In this document: positions 20,801 through 28,931 of the stretch, one piece after another
Layout: the number at the start of each line of letters is the position of its first letter
Numbering within the stretch: the stretch's first letter is position 1
From: Eublepharis macularius
Taxonomy: Eukaryota; Chordata; Lepidosauria; Squamata; Eublepharidae
Assembly: GCF_028583425.1 (NCBI RefSeq)
Contig: NC_072801.1
Location: forward strand, 13,288,001-13,352,000
Direction: 5' to 3'
DNA: 64,000 nucleotides
Translations under genes and position numbers: made by a program
The notes under the pieces: model-generated
Seen by the model: the letters and a program-made list of their open reading frames with translations, nothing else
Told to the model about the DNA's origin: nothing
The model's database searches: none

Positions 20801-22005
20801 CGAAATACCTAGATTCAACTCGTGTTCTCTTACCTAAAGGTTTGCCGGGAAGTGTAGGCGTCCTTGCAGCTTAAAGTTTAGCATTTACAGCGCAGGCGTC
20901 CTTGCAGCTTAAAGTTTAGCATTTACAGTGCAGGCATCGTGCAGACGTCCTTGCAGCTTAAAGTTTAGCATTTACAGAGCAGCGAGGAGGGAAGTGCAGG
21001 CGTGGGGCGCCTTTCCTCCCACTCTCAATGTGCATCACGGCATTTTCCCTTCCCCTCACCCGGCCTGGCCCTGCAAAGCGACACCTGGCTGCACCGGGAG
21101 ACTTTAAGCTGCAAGGACCCCCGCACATCCCTCTCTGTTGCTCTGTAAATGCTAAACTTTAAGCTGCAAGGACACCTGCACTTCTCCCTGCTGCTCTGTA
21201 AATGCTAAACTTTAAGCTGCAAGGACGCCTACACTTCCCGACAAACCTTTAGGTAAGAGAACACGAGCTGAATCTAGGTATTTCATCTTGTGTGTTTTGA
21301 CTGTCACTCTGTTGGGAAACGGGTGATCGCACTGTGGCCCAGCTAAAACTTCCAAACTGTTTTAAAGGGGAATATTACAACTACCATAGAACAGTAGTCA
21401 AGGAATTAACCCAGTCTGAATCAGAAAAATAAAGAGTTGCGGCTGGTTGACTAGGTAGAGTTGGTGGCCATTGCTGAAAGTGGAAGTCTCAGTCAAAATA
21501 GCGAGTCCAGAAATAATTCCTTACCTGAGAAGGTGCTAACAGAATCTTTCTTGCGCAGATCAAAGCATTTCATGTAGCCATCCTGGGACCCACTAAGAAG
21601 CATGTACACTTCGGTGGGGTGGAAGCACACCTTGTTAACAGTTCGCTTGTGCTCAGTGAAGAGTTGGTCCTGTTTATTACGGGATGGTTTGCCAAGATTC
21701 CAGGTCACAACCACACCATTGGTGGCTGCTGTGGCCAGCAAGTTCTCATCCATCTGGTGCCACACTACATCTGCACAGCTGAAGTTCAGGGATGGCTTGC
21801 GGCCCACGCGCAAGTTCAGCTTCTCCACAAACTGGTCTTCTTCTATGGAGTAGATCTTAAAGATGTTGCGCCCAGCTACTACCACCTGGGCAGCATCACG
21901 ACACACACTAATGGCATTGGCAGGGGCATCCAAATGGCAGAACATAGTGCGCCCAGTGATGGTATTGCCGCCAAGGGCAGTGGTCACCCTAGCCATTTTC
22001 TCCAT
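8872..22005 (-). CDS. WDR24: WDR24, GATOR2 complex subunit (complete, nine coding exons)
   Basis: Coding exons are 22005-21525, 19927-19750, 18728-18047, 16329-16214, 14612-14491, 14192-14088, 13968-13631, 10820-10636 and 9040-8872. All have GT donors and AG acceptors, and the phases join to 2376 bases: 791 residues plus stop, about the human length (790). Residues 1 to about 360 form the WD40 propeller ([71 protein letters not shown]). An acidic linker follows, then a helical segment ([19 protein letters not shown]). A C-terminal zinc-binding RING-like module ([34 protein letters not shown]) closes the protein. WDR24 is known to act in GATOR2 at the lysosome, opposing GATOR1 to allow amino-acid activation of mTORC1. 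The start is chosen for the family N-terminus MEKM and a good Kozak context (GCCATGG). An acceptor-like CTTCAG just upstream implies a noncoding first exon, probably in the CpG block near 24.6-25.1 kb. FBXL16 lies upstream on the same strand, as in human. Confidence 0.96.
9066..9773. repeat. Foldback insertion with 179-bp arms and 16-bp direct repeats, WDR24 intron 8
   Basis: CCAGAGAGAAAGACCA occurs exactly at 9066-9081 and 9758-9773. Between them, 9114-9292 and 9583-9761 are inverted repeats that pair in register with no gaps at the points I checked (coordinate sums constant at 18875). The loop is about 290 nt. No coding capacity is seen. The 16-bp duplication is longer than DNA-transposon duplications and resembles target-primed (LINE-type) insertion. 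The family is not recognised. Confidence 0.75.
10636..10820 (-). CDS. WDR24: WDR24 coding exon 8
   Basis: Begins [17 protein letters not shown] and ends at WICD plus two bases (donor AG|GTGAGA). It carries the helical region before the zinc module and the first cysteine pairs (CSNCKRPM). Confidence 0.95.
11465..12220. repeat. Giant nested inverted repeat made of foldback family D, WDR24 intron 7
   Basis: Left arm about 11504-11845 and right arm about 11907-12220. The inner parts pair exactly (11740-11845 with 11907-12011, coordinate sum 23751). The outer parts pair with a shift of about 27 bases caused by a purine tract (GGGGA-rich, 11625-11690) that is shorter in the right arm. Both outer ends are family D (AGTCCAGTAGCACCTTTAAG and complement). 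The central loop is about 60 nt and itself looks like a D core (GATGCATCTGAC). This could fold into a hairpin of some 340 bp. Confidence 0.8.
12225..12720 (+). repeat. LINE 3' fragment (L2-like)
   Basis: The end of a LINE ORF is suggested by GGTGGAACTCTCTGTG (WNSL-type motif), then CTGCAAGACATTCCACCAGG, then an AT-rich 3' UTR with TTGAGCCCGCTTGCGGGCAG and an AAATAAATAAATAATC tail. The class is inferred from tail style; L2 is the best guess. Confidence 0.5.
13100..13310 (+). repeat. Possible LINE 3' tail
   Basis: An AT-rich stretch ends CAATAAAATTCTGATTCTG with short direct repeats (ATTCTG), like a non-LTR retrotransposon 3' end. Weak call. Confidence 0.3.
13631..13968 (-). CDS. WDR24: WDR24 coding exon 7
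   Basis: The acceptor CTCATAG is preferred at 13969, because it gives [12 protein letters not shown] in register with the human protein. A longer reading from 14010 would add residues not found in human. It contains [15 protein letters not shown] and the helical [14 protein letters not shown] region, and ends in phase 0 at DDQAQ. Confidence 0.93.
14088..14192 (-). CDS. WDR24: WDR24 coding exon 6 (acidic linker)
   Basis: Acceptor TTTTTAG. Encodes [20 protein letters not shown] and then an acidic [14 protein letters not shown] stretch. Donor G|GTGAGT at 14088/14087. It was not obvious as an open frame alone, but phases on both sides match exactly. Confidence 0.9.
14491..14612 (-). CDS. WDR24: WDR24 coding exon 5
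   Basis: Encodes [20 protein letters not shown] through STLINND, matching the human linker FNLKDM segment. Donor G|GTAAGA. Confidence 0.92.
14725..15075. mobile_element. hAT-C fragment (TAGANNNGGGCAC family), partial
   Basis: The left end TAGAGGCGGGCACAGACTGG resembles the ends at 36740 and 53308. The interior shares CAGGCTCTCCTCCAGCCA and CCAAGTTTGGCCAAGATTGC with the 53.3 kb copy. No matching right end or target duplication is seen, so it is a partial or rearranged copy. Confidence 0.55.
15714..15987. mobile_element. hAT-A palindromic MITE, copy with exact 8-bp duplication
   Basis: Starts CAGGGCTTTTTTCCAGC and ends GAAAAAAACTCTG, flanked by GTATTAAC on both sides (15706-15713 and 15988-15995). 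The interior is palindromic with GGGGCGGGGCCACCGGCC. It lies in WDR24 intron 4. Confidence 0.88.
16214..16329 (-). CDS. WDR24: WDR24 coding exon 4
   Basis: Encodes [16 protein letters not shown] through SLPLMN plus two bases. Acceptor TTCTCAG, donor AG|GTAAAT. It matches the human segment after the propeller. Confidence 0.94.
16455..16640 (-). repeat. tRNA-derived SINE (reverse)
   Basis: Read on the minus strand, this gives a tRNA-like head (CCAGTTTGGTGCAGTGGTTAAG), TTTGATTCCC-type B box, CACTTGAAGCCGACCGGGTGA, and the tail ending in (GTT)n near 16459. Same family as the copies near 43.2, 54.3, 60.9 and 63.5 kb. Confidence 0.75.
17190..17385. repeat. Foldback family D copy
   Basis: Palindromic: CAGCAGCACCTTAAAGACCG on the left pairs with a GGGCTTTAAGGTGCTACCGG segment on the right, and both arms carry the GATTTCCAGGG / CCTGGAAATCGAGTTGG pair. 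Located in WDR24 intron 3. Confidence 0.65.
17811..17872. repeat. (TTA)n microsatellite
   Basis: About 20 uninterrupted TTA units in WDR24 intron 3, flanked by imperfect TTG/TTA units. It generates a spurious poly-isoleucine reading frame. Confidence 0.95.
18047..18728 (-). CDS. WDR24: WDR24 coding exon 3 (second half of WD40 propeller)
   Basis: Acceptor TGTCAG, begins [17 protein letters not shown]. Contains the blades with [19 protein letters not shown] and [11 protein letters not shown] and ends [16 protein letters not shown]. Donor CAG|GTAAGG. Confidence 0.96.
19021..19185. repeat. LINE-tail-like repeat fragment
   Basis: TTTATTTAAACTATTTCTCTGCCACC followed by CCACCCAAATAAGGGTCCCC matches a second copy near 24508-24570. 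It resembles a reverse-orientation retroelement 3' tail; family not named. Confidence 0.4.
19750..19927 (-). CDS. WDR24: WDR24 coding exon 2
   Basis: Acceptor CTTCAG; reads [17 protein letters not shown] through DWHPED plus two bases. WD40 blade with [10 protein letters not shown]. Donor AG|GTACGG. Confidence 0.95.
20783..21303. mobile_element. Foldback element with internal tandem repeats, WDR24 intron 1
   Basis: Terminal inverted repeats of about 80 bases or more begin CAGTCAAAACACA and end TGTGTTTTGACTG. The left arm holds three copies of a 31-base unit starting GTCCTTGCAGCTTAAAGTTT (20860, 20898, 20947). The right arm holds two full copies and one partial copy of its complement. The loop is GC-rich. 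No clear target duplication and no transposase were seen. Confidence 0.75.
21525..22005 (-). CDS. WDR24: WDR24 coding exon 1 (start, first half of propeller)
   Basis: ATG at 22005-22003 in GCCATGG context. Reads [13 protein letters not shown] through KDSVSTFS plus one base. Donor G|GTAAGG. An in-frame upstream alternative exists, but the family starts at MEKM. Confidence 0.96.
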
Positions 22006-22079
22006 GGCTGTCTTCTGAAGGACTCTCACAATGACCACAGAACAAGAGTGCCTACATCTGTACTTTGAAGCACCCTTTT

Positions 22080-22780
22080 ACAAAATCAATCCCATTTCTA
22101 TTATTGTCTGCTGATCATTATTAGTAAAGAAATGAACCAACTGCTACAGTGCTTCATATGAATATCTCAGAAGTCCCTCCAGACATGGGTGTTATCTTTT
22201 AATTCAAGCAAAATCACAGAAGGCTGATGTTGCCAGAACAGACTCTGTTACAAACACTAGAAATTTGCCTTTCAAATTTATTCTGCTGCCCTTGCTTCTC
22301 AAGAAAGTTTCTTGGAAATTCTCTCCTTAAATCACGCAAAGAAGCTTTTGACTGAAGAAATACAGCAGCATCCTGTAACACAAGGCGGAATAGTTGAGGA
22401 GGCAAAGCAACTCCATTGCACGCAAAAGAGAAAAAACGAGTTGCACAAAAACAATCTTTTCCCACAGCTTTGGACCCCTGAAAGGGGAACAGCAATCACT
22501 GCAGTGTAGTTTGCTCCTGAGAATATATGGCACAGGAAAAAAGTGGGATACCGGCTGTAATGTAGGTTTTCTAGAAAAAGTATGATTTGGAAAACTTTCT
22601 AGAACGTTTTCCAATGCCCTAAAGAGAACATGATCCAATTTAGCCTATTTATTTTAAGCTATATTTAGTAAACAAAATTTTAAAGTATTTTAACAGATTT
22701 TTGTAACAAACACATGAATGGCCTTGCCTTCTGGCTGAGATGCGTGCACACACACATTTATACATGTTGTTTGTGGTGGT
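22080..22780. other. Upstream of WDR24 exon 1, no feature recognised
   Basis: Probably the intron between a noncoding first exon and coding exon 1. AT-rich, no exon or repeat recognised. Confidence 0.3.
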
Positions 22781-22788
22781 GGGAAGAG

Positions 22789-22955
22789 CCCTCAAGTCAT
22801 ACTTGACCTATGGTGACTCCTACTGGGGTTTTCAAAGCAAGAGACTAACAGAGGTGGGTCTTCCTCCCATCCAATTACTGACCAAAGCCAACTCTGCTTA
22901 GCTTCCAAGATCGGATGAGATCAGGCTTGCCCGGGCTATCCAGGGTTGTTTAATT
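22789..22955 (-). repeat. 5S rRNA-derived SINE
   Basis: On the minus strand the head reads like 5S rRNA: CTGATCTCATCCGATCTTGG, AAGCTAAGCAGAG, then TAATTGGATGGGAGG. That matches the 5S internal promoter region. The body follows (CTATAGGTCAAGTATGACTT-like on this strand), ending at a CA-rich tail. Copies also lie near 34.1 and 45.0 kb. Confidence 0.85.
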
Positions 22956-22984
22956 CCCCCTATACACACACGCATTAACATACA

Positions 22985-23240
22985 CATATTTATTTATTTT
23001 TAATTTTTATTTATGTTATTTATATTCCGCCTTTCTCACTGAGACTCAAGGCAGATTACATAGTATGAGATTAGTACAATCAACGGCAAGGACAAGGGCA
23101 GGCATTTCCATGCAGTGTCAAGAACATCTCCATAAACAATGTCATGGGGTAAAAGAACAAAAGTTTACAAAGATATAGTATTAGCAAAGATCCAGTATGG
23201 GGTTGAGGAATTGCTGAAACAGAATATAATCAATTCTAGG
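22985..23240. repeat. Interspersed repeat (CCGCCTTTCTCACTGAGACTC family)
   Basis: TTTATTTATGTTATTTATATTCCGCC-type start, then CTTTCTCACTGAGACTCAAG, AGATTAGTACAATCA and CAATGTCATGGGGTAAA. Same strings at 23262-23345, 47055-47215 and reversed at 51780-51910. Probably a retroelement 3' region; family not named. Confidence 0.6.
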
Positions 23241-23439
23241 ACTTACACTGAACAACATAAAGCACAGGTAGTATATTATTTACATTATAGTCTGCCTTTC
23301 TCACTGAGACTCAAGGCACATTACACAGTGTGTCAGTACAGTCTACAGTCCCTCTGTCTTTACTGATGCATCTCTTTGAGACCAGTTCTTAGAGCACAGC
23401 CCTCCTGAGTAAAAAGCCCCCTTGAACAATTCAGTAGAA

Positions 23440-23870
23440 AAGAGCAAGAGTCCAGTAGCACCTACAAGACTAACCAAATTAGTGATAAGAGTATGAGCTT
23501 TCATGAGCCACAGCTCACTTCTTCAGATATAGCATCTAGCTGTATCTGAAGAAGTGAGCTGTGACTCACAAAAGCTCATACCCTACCACTAATTTTGTTA
23601 GTCTTATAGGTGCTACTGGACTCTTGCTCTTTTCCACTGCTAGAGACAAAGCCATTTTCACATGTCTTTACCCTTGCGCAAAATTGCATAAAACTCATAG
23701 ACGATGGCATCTTCACAACACAATTTCTGATGTCATCACGCCACGAAACGGAATGACGGGGTGATGTCAGAAATTGCTCCATAAGATGCCATTGCTCCGT
23801 GAGCTTTGCACGATTTTATGTAAGGGTAAAGATGGGTGAAAACAGCCTAACACGGCTACCCACCTTGAAC
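23440..23870. repeat. Foldback family D copy split by a palindromic MITE
   Basis: The D element runs AGAGTCCAGTAGCACC, CACAGCTCACTTCTTCAGAT, its complement, then GCTCTTTTCCACTGCTAGAGAC. Its last bases, AACACGGCTACCC, resume at 23849. The intervening 200 bases are the MITE at 23649-23848. Confidence 0.75.
23649..23848. mobile_element. Palindromic MITE (GGCYGTTTYCAC family) inside a D element
   Basis: AAGCCATTTTCAC and GTGAAAACAGCCT ends, with arms such as CTTTACCCTTGCGCAAAATTG pairing with the right half. The same terminal motif occurs at 43030, 44783 and 55487. Confidence 0.7.
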
Positions 23871-23993
23871 AATTCAGTTTTGCATTGTTTGCCTTCAGCT
23901 AGGCCATTCCATAAACTGGGGGAGGGGGCACCACAGAGAATGCACGTCTATGGGCAACTTGATTTTGCCCCAGTGCAAGGTGGCACCTGCAGA

Positions 23994-24422
23994 TAAGGTT
24001 GCCAACTCCAGGTTGTAAAATTTAGGGGTAGAATCTGGGAAGGTGAAGTTTAGGGAGGGACCACAGCTAGGGTTGCCAGCCTCCAGGTGGTAGCTGGAGA
24101 TTTCCCAGAATTACAACTGATCTCCAGGTGACAGAGATCAGTTCCCCTGGAGAAAATGGCTGCTTTGGAAGGTGGGCTCTATGGCATTATACCATTCTGA
24201 GGCCCCTCCCCTTCCCAACCCCCGCCTTCTCCAGGCCCCACCCCCCAAATCTCCAGGAATTTCCCAACCTGGACCTGGCACCCCTAACCACAGCAGGGTA
24301 TACTGCCATGGAGTTCACCCTCCAAAGCAGCCATTTTCTTCAGGGAGATCTCTCTCTAGAGTCTAGAGATCACCTGTAATTCTGGGAGACCTCCAGCTTC
24401 TAACTGAAAGTTGGCAACCCTG
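23994..24422 (-). mobile_element. hAT-B MITE (outer copy, interrupted)
   Basis: Ends TAAGGTTGCCAACTCC and GTTGGCAACCCTG with exact 8-bp duplications CCTGCAGA (23986-23993 and 24423-24430). It is interrupted by a second hAT-B copy at 24068-24286. Confidence 0.88.
24068..24286 (+). mobile_element. hAT-B MITE (inner copy)
   Basis: Ends TAGGGTTGCCAGCCTCC and GGCACCCCTA, with exact duplications ACCACAGC at 24060-24067 and 24287-24294. It lies inside the outer copy, so it is the younger insertion. Confidence 0.9.
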
Positions 24423-24579
24423 CCTGCAGAAGGCCCTGCTCAGATTTGCAAAGCTGCCATGACTGGGATCTCCCGTAGATACGCTGTTGCTAGATTTCGT
24501 AGCTGTATTTATTTCATTTAAAACACTTCTATCCCGCTTTCCCACCCAAATAGGGTCCCCAAGGTGGACAGACAGACAT

Positions 24580-25080
24580 ATTCTCCTCACACATCTGACG
24601 CTCCAACCTCCGCGCTCGCCCATTCCCTTCCCTCCGCCTTTGGGGCGTGTTTGGAGCCTTCCTGACTGGCGGGCGGCACTCTGTACATGCCCAAAGGCCT
24701 TGCCAAAAAAACCCCGACAAACGCTCCGAAATGGGTTCCAGGGCTGCACCATAAGGCCGTGTCCCTCCCTCGTGTCTCGAACTCACAGCTTCTGCTGCTT
24801 CTCCGTGCCCGGCCCCGGGGGAACGGGCGGGCCTGGCGGGCGCCGAGGGAATTCAACCACAAAGGCGAGGCGAGCAGGCCAAAGCTGGCGGGCGACACAC
24901 CGGCCGGGCCCGTCACCGGACCTGCAGGCCCGCCTTCTTCCGCCAACGAGGCCGGCTCGCCCGGCCCTTTCCGAGGCGAGGCCTGGCCGCTCCGCCCCCG
25001 CCGGCCTCCGTGGAGAAGCGCGGCCGGCTTTCCCGTCTGGTCCCCTCAGAAGTCCCCGCCTTACGCACGTCCTTTAAACG
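24580..25080 (-). promoter_or_regulatory. CpG island, probable WDR24 promoter and noncoding first exon
   Basis: The only dense CpG block in a mostly non-repeat context (for example CCGGCCGGGCCCGTCACCGG, GGCGAGGCGAGC). It sits about 2.6 kb upstream of the WDR24 ATG. WDR24 coding exon 1 is preceded by an acceptor, so a 5' exon is required, and this block is the natural place. Direction is inferred from the gene. Open frames here on both strands are composition artefacts. Confidence 0.65.
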
Positions 25081-25249
25081 CTTTCTCTCCCCTATTTATG
25101 AGGCCTTCTAACTCCCAAATGTAGCAAATGGGGAAAGAATTCAAAAGCCGTTCGAGAAAATAAATGGAAACGTTTCACTTCTTTTTAAACAAAACACACC
25201 ACGTAACAAAACGCGACCAAGATAGACAGGTAGCGCCATTATCTCATAG

Positions 25250-25440
25250 TAAAACGTCCAGCAGCACTTTTAAGACGAACCAACTTTATTGAGGCACAAG
25301 TTTTCGAGAGCCACAGCATCTGACGAAGAGAACTGTGTTTCTCGAAAGCTTATGCCTCAATAAAGTTGGTTCGTGGTAAAAGTGCTACTGGACGTTTTAC
25401 TATTTTGCAACTGCAGATTAACACAGCTAACTCCTCTGGA
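25250..25440. repeat. Foldback family D copy
   Basis: GTCCAGCAGCACTTTTAAGAC pairs with AAAGTGCTACTGGAC; the centre is CACAGCATCTGACGAAGAG. Ends in TAACACAGCTAACTCCTCTG. Nearly perfect hairpin. Confidence 0.75.
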
Positions 25441-25603
25441 TCTATGACCTCAGTAATAATTCACCTCAAAAGCTGAATATGTTGAATACAAAATGTTTCA
25501 AGTCTCATCTTGTGTTGAACTCCCCAAAAAACCTAAAAATATTTACTAGATATTCTATCTAGAAGTATTGTTGTGATGGGTTGTGATTATGATCAGCCCT
25601 GAG

Positions 25604-25832
25604 TAGGGTTGCCAGCCTCCAGGTAGTGGCTGGAGATCTCCCGGAACTACAACGGGTCTCCAGGCCACAGAGATCAGTTCTCCTGGAGAAAATGGCTACT
25701 TTGGGGGGTGAACTCTATGGAATTATGCCATGTCAAGGTCCTTTCCTTCCCCAAACTCCACTTTCTCCAGGTTTCTCTGGGTTTCACCCCCCAGATCTCC
25801 AGGAATTTCCCAACTTGGAGCTGGCAACCCTA
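25604..25832 (+). mobile_element. hAT-B MITE
   Basis: TAGGGTTGCCAGCCTCC to GGCAACCCTA, flanks GCCCTGAG and GCCCTCAG (7 of 8). Confidence 0.9.
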
Positions 25833-25859
25833 GCCCTCAGCCCAATAGCAGGGAGGGTG

Positions 25860-26409
25860 GAAAAGAAATGTGATAGATAAACAAACAAACAAACAAACAA
25901 ACAAATAACGTTTTTCTTTTTTTTCTATAACAAATTAATTGAGAGAAGTAACAGTATGAAATTCAATTATGTTATATATCTTGCTTATATCTCCTATGCA
26001 GCTTAAATCTATTATTATATATTCTTTCTGTTGTAGCTTAAAATATTTTGTAGGAGATTCTAGGCATTTTCTATTGTTGTTTCTATTTTCTTTTTTAAAT
26101 AAAATTTTAAAATTAAAACAAAAATCACCTCAATAATCCAGTAATGCCATTCACTCTCATATATATTTAGTACACTTTTGAAATTCTGTCCTTCCTAAGC
26201 AACTCGGGGTGGTTTTTGTAATCACTCTGTGGTAATAGAATAAATTGATGTATGTACAGGAGCTGCTGAATGTTATGTAACACTTTTATTCTCAACCAAC
26301 AACTAACTGACACAGAAAAGGAAAGTAACAATCTAGGAGGTGGAGGTTTCCTCCATTCCCCATAACCCGGTCCAGTTAACTCTTTACATCCCTTTTACCA
26401 CGGTGGCAG
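25860..26409. other. Intergenic, AT-rich
   Basis: Contains an (AAAC)n run near 25880 and otherwise unassigned sequence; no exon is seen. Confidence 0.3.
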
Positions 26410-26734
26410 CAGGGCTTTTTCTCTGGGAAAAGAGGTGGTGGAACTCAGTGGTGGAACTCAGGACCGCACGATGACATCACTTTGTTAGCTGGAACAAGGG
26501 GGGAGTTATTCAAAGTTTAAATTGCCCTCGGCGAACATGGTCACATGGCCGGTGGCCCCGCCCCCTGATCTCCAGACAGAGGGGAGTTTAGATTGCCCTC
26601 CGCACTGCTGGTGCAGAGGGCACTTTAAACTCCCCTCTGTCTGGAGATCAGGGGGCGGGGCCACCAGCCATGTGACCATTTTCAAGAGGTGCCGGAACGC
26701 CGTTCCACCGCGTTCCCGCTGAAAAAAAGCCCTG
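26410..26734. mobile_element. hAT-A palindromic MITE
   Basis: CAGGGCTTTTTCTCTGGG to GCTGAAAAAAAGCCCTG; flanks GGTGGCAG and AGTGGCAG (7 of 8). Confidence 0.87.
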
Positions 26735-27640
26735 AGTGGCAGTATTGACTTTGGCCTCCATTTGCTCCTCACAACAACCCTATGAGGGAAGGAAGGCAGA
26801 GAGTGACTAGCCCAAGAGGTTCATGGTTCTCTTTGCTTCATGTTATCCTCAAACTAACGGATGAATCTGAGAGGCCCAAGAGAACCGAGTAAGCGCCAAG
26901 ATTCTCCTCTGTTTTATCCTCCTCAAAACCGCTGCTTATCAGAACATTCCAGGCTGCGTGGAGGACAAAATAATTACACAATTTGTGTAGCCTAGCCATT
27001 TGTAATTCCCAGGAAAGTCACCAGGACTTGTCCTTTCCATATGCAACCTAACAAGTGGCTGTTTATAAAGTCTGATTTGTTGGTACGATCATACATATGC
27101 AAAGGCTAATGTTATGTTACCCTCAATTAAACAAAAAATTAAAACAACACTCATTTACGGAGATAGTTTAGAATGCTACGTGGTGCTGCAACAGATGGCT
27201 CTTTCAGAGATCTCCCTCCAGGCCTGCTGAAGGAATCCTTGACTCTTGTAGTGTCTTCAAACAACCAAATGCCAAGTTCTGTTTGCTTAACTCCTTATTT
27301 TACTATATTCATAAAGGGTCTCTACTTCCTGAGACCAGCAATAACAATTAACCAATCATGTTCCCCAGCAAGGTTTCAGAACTTGTTTATAGTTTCAGTG
27401 GGTTTGAGTAGATTTGAGAATAATAGGTTATGAAGAATGATTTCTTTATATGTTATGTACAGTTATCAATCAGTTCTCAAACAGTCCCATTTGCATCCTT
27501 TGCGTCCTCCTCTTGTATCTTGCCAACTCTCGTATGCGCTATGTGCACTTCTGCCTTGAGGAAATGGAGTCTTTCTATAAAATGGCTGACAATGAGTAAG
27601 AGAGCTACTCCTCATTATTGAACGCCACATGGGGCATAAG
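26735..27640. other. Intergenic, nothing recognised
   Basis: No gene or repeat family recognised between two MITEs. Confidence 0.3.
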
Positions 27641-27871
27641 TAGGGTTGCCAGCTCCAAGTTGGGAAATTCCTGGAGATCTGGGGAGTGAAACCTGGAGAA
27701 ACCTGGAGAAAGTGGGGTTTGGGGAGGGAAAGGACCTTGGCATGGCATAATTCCATAGAGTCTACCCCCCCCAAAGTAGCCATTTTCTCCAGGTCAACTG
27801 ATCTCTGTGGCCTGGAGAACAGTTGTAATTCCGGGAGATCTCCAGCCACTACCTGGAGGCTGGCAACCCTA
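27641..27871 (-). mobile_element. hAT-B MITE (reverse)
   Basis: TAGGGTTGCCAGCTCC to GGCTGGCAACCCTA with exact duplications GGCATAAG on both sides. Confidence 0.92.
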
Positions 27872-27879
27872 GGCATAAG

Positions 27880-28673
27880 ATGCAAACTTATAGCATATGC
27901 CCCCACATTTCAAAGTGGGAAGTGAACACCAAAGTCAGGGCTTTTAACATTCATATCCCTTGTTTATCAAGCACCCTCTCCACATTGGTTTTAACAGATG
28001 CCTCACCTTTTTGAGCTTCAGGTGCCAAAATTTCCACCAGTTTTTAAATTAGTTGCTCATTTTTATGTTTGTTCCTTGAATTGTATTGTCATGTGGTTGG
28101 TTTCTCATGCATGTAAATACAAAAAAATATGACAAGAAGAACATGCAATAAAGTAATCAGACCTTTTGTATTTTTAAATTTTTAATATATATTTTTATAA
28201 ACAGATCACGTGATAAAATAGCACAAGAAACACTTACCAAATATAAGGTTATATCTTCAGAATATACAGGAGAATGAGGCTGTATGTACAGTAAGAAAAT
28301 GTTTTTTTTTCAGATTTTTTATATTTTTCTTTCCCTCTTTTATAGTAATTTGAAATATCACAGCTTCAATAGCTTTAATAATACTTTGGACCAGTGGATG
28401 CTTTAAATAGGGGTGCTAAAGAGACTGGGGGATGTAAATCCATCAGAAATGTCTCCTGTGTAAGCCCTGTAGAAATGAATGGACCATTTCCATTCGTGGC
28501 TTGTGCCGGAGAACTCCCTGATGGGATTCATGCCCTATACATGGACCAAGAATTTGAAGACGCTGTTGCAGAAAACAGAGTCACGCCTCTCAGCCTCTTC
28601 TATGACATGAGTAGTTTTGTAGTATTGCTGTTGTGTTGCATCACAAGATGGAAGACCTACACCCAGGGCTTTT
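27880..28673. other. Intergenic, nothing recognised
   Basis: AT-rich sequence with no recognised exon, RNA gene or repeat. Confidence 0.3.
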
Positions 28674-28923
28674 TTTCAGCAGGAACGCGGTGGAACGGAG
28701 TTCTGGAACCGCTTGAAAATGGTCACATGGCTGGTGGCCCCGCCCCCTGATCTCCAGACAGAGGGGAGTTGAGATTGCCCTCTGCGCCACTGAGCGGCGC
28801 GGAGGGCAATCTCAACTCCCCTCTGTCTGGAGATCAGGGGGCGGGGCCACCAGCCATGTGACCATTTTCTCCAAGGGCAACCCACCGAGTTCCACGGCCT
28901 CTTTTCCCAGAAAAAAAGCCCTG
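28674..28923. mobile_element. hAT-A palindromic MITE
   Basis: CAGGGCTTTTTTTCAGC to AAAAAAAGCCCTG with exact duplications CCTACACC (28666-28673, 28924-28931). Strong central palindrome (GCGCCACTGAGCGGCGCGG). Confidence 0.92.
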
Positions 28924-28931
28924 CCTACACC

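Noticed and set aside
24487-25077. 196-codon plus-strand frame and overlapping minus-strand frames in the CpG block
   Set aside because: GC-rich composition lowers stop frequency. Frames are open on both strands, with proline/arginine-rich, domain-free products and no splice support.
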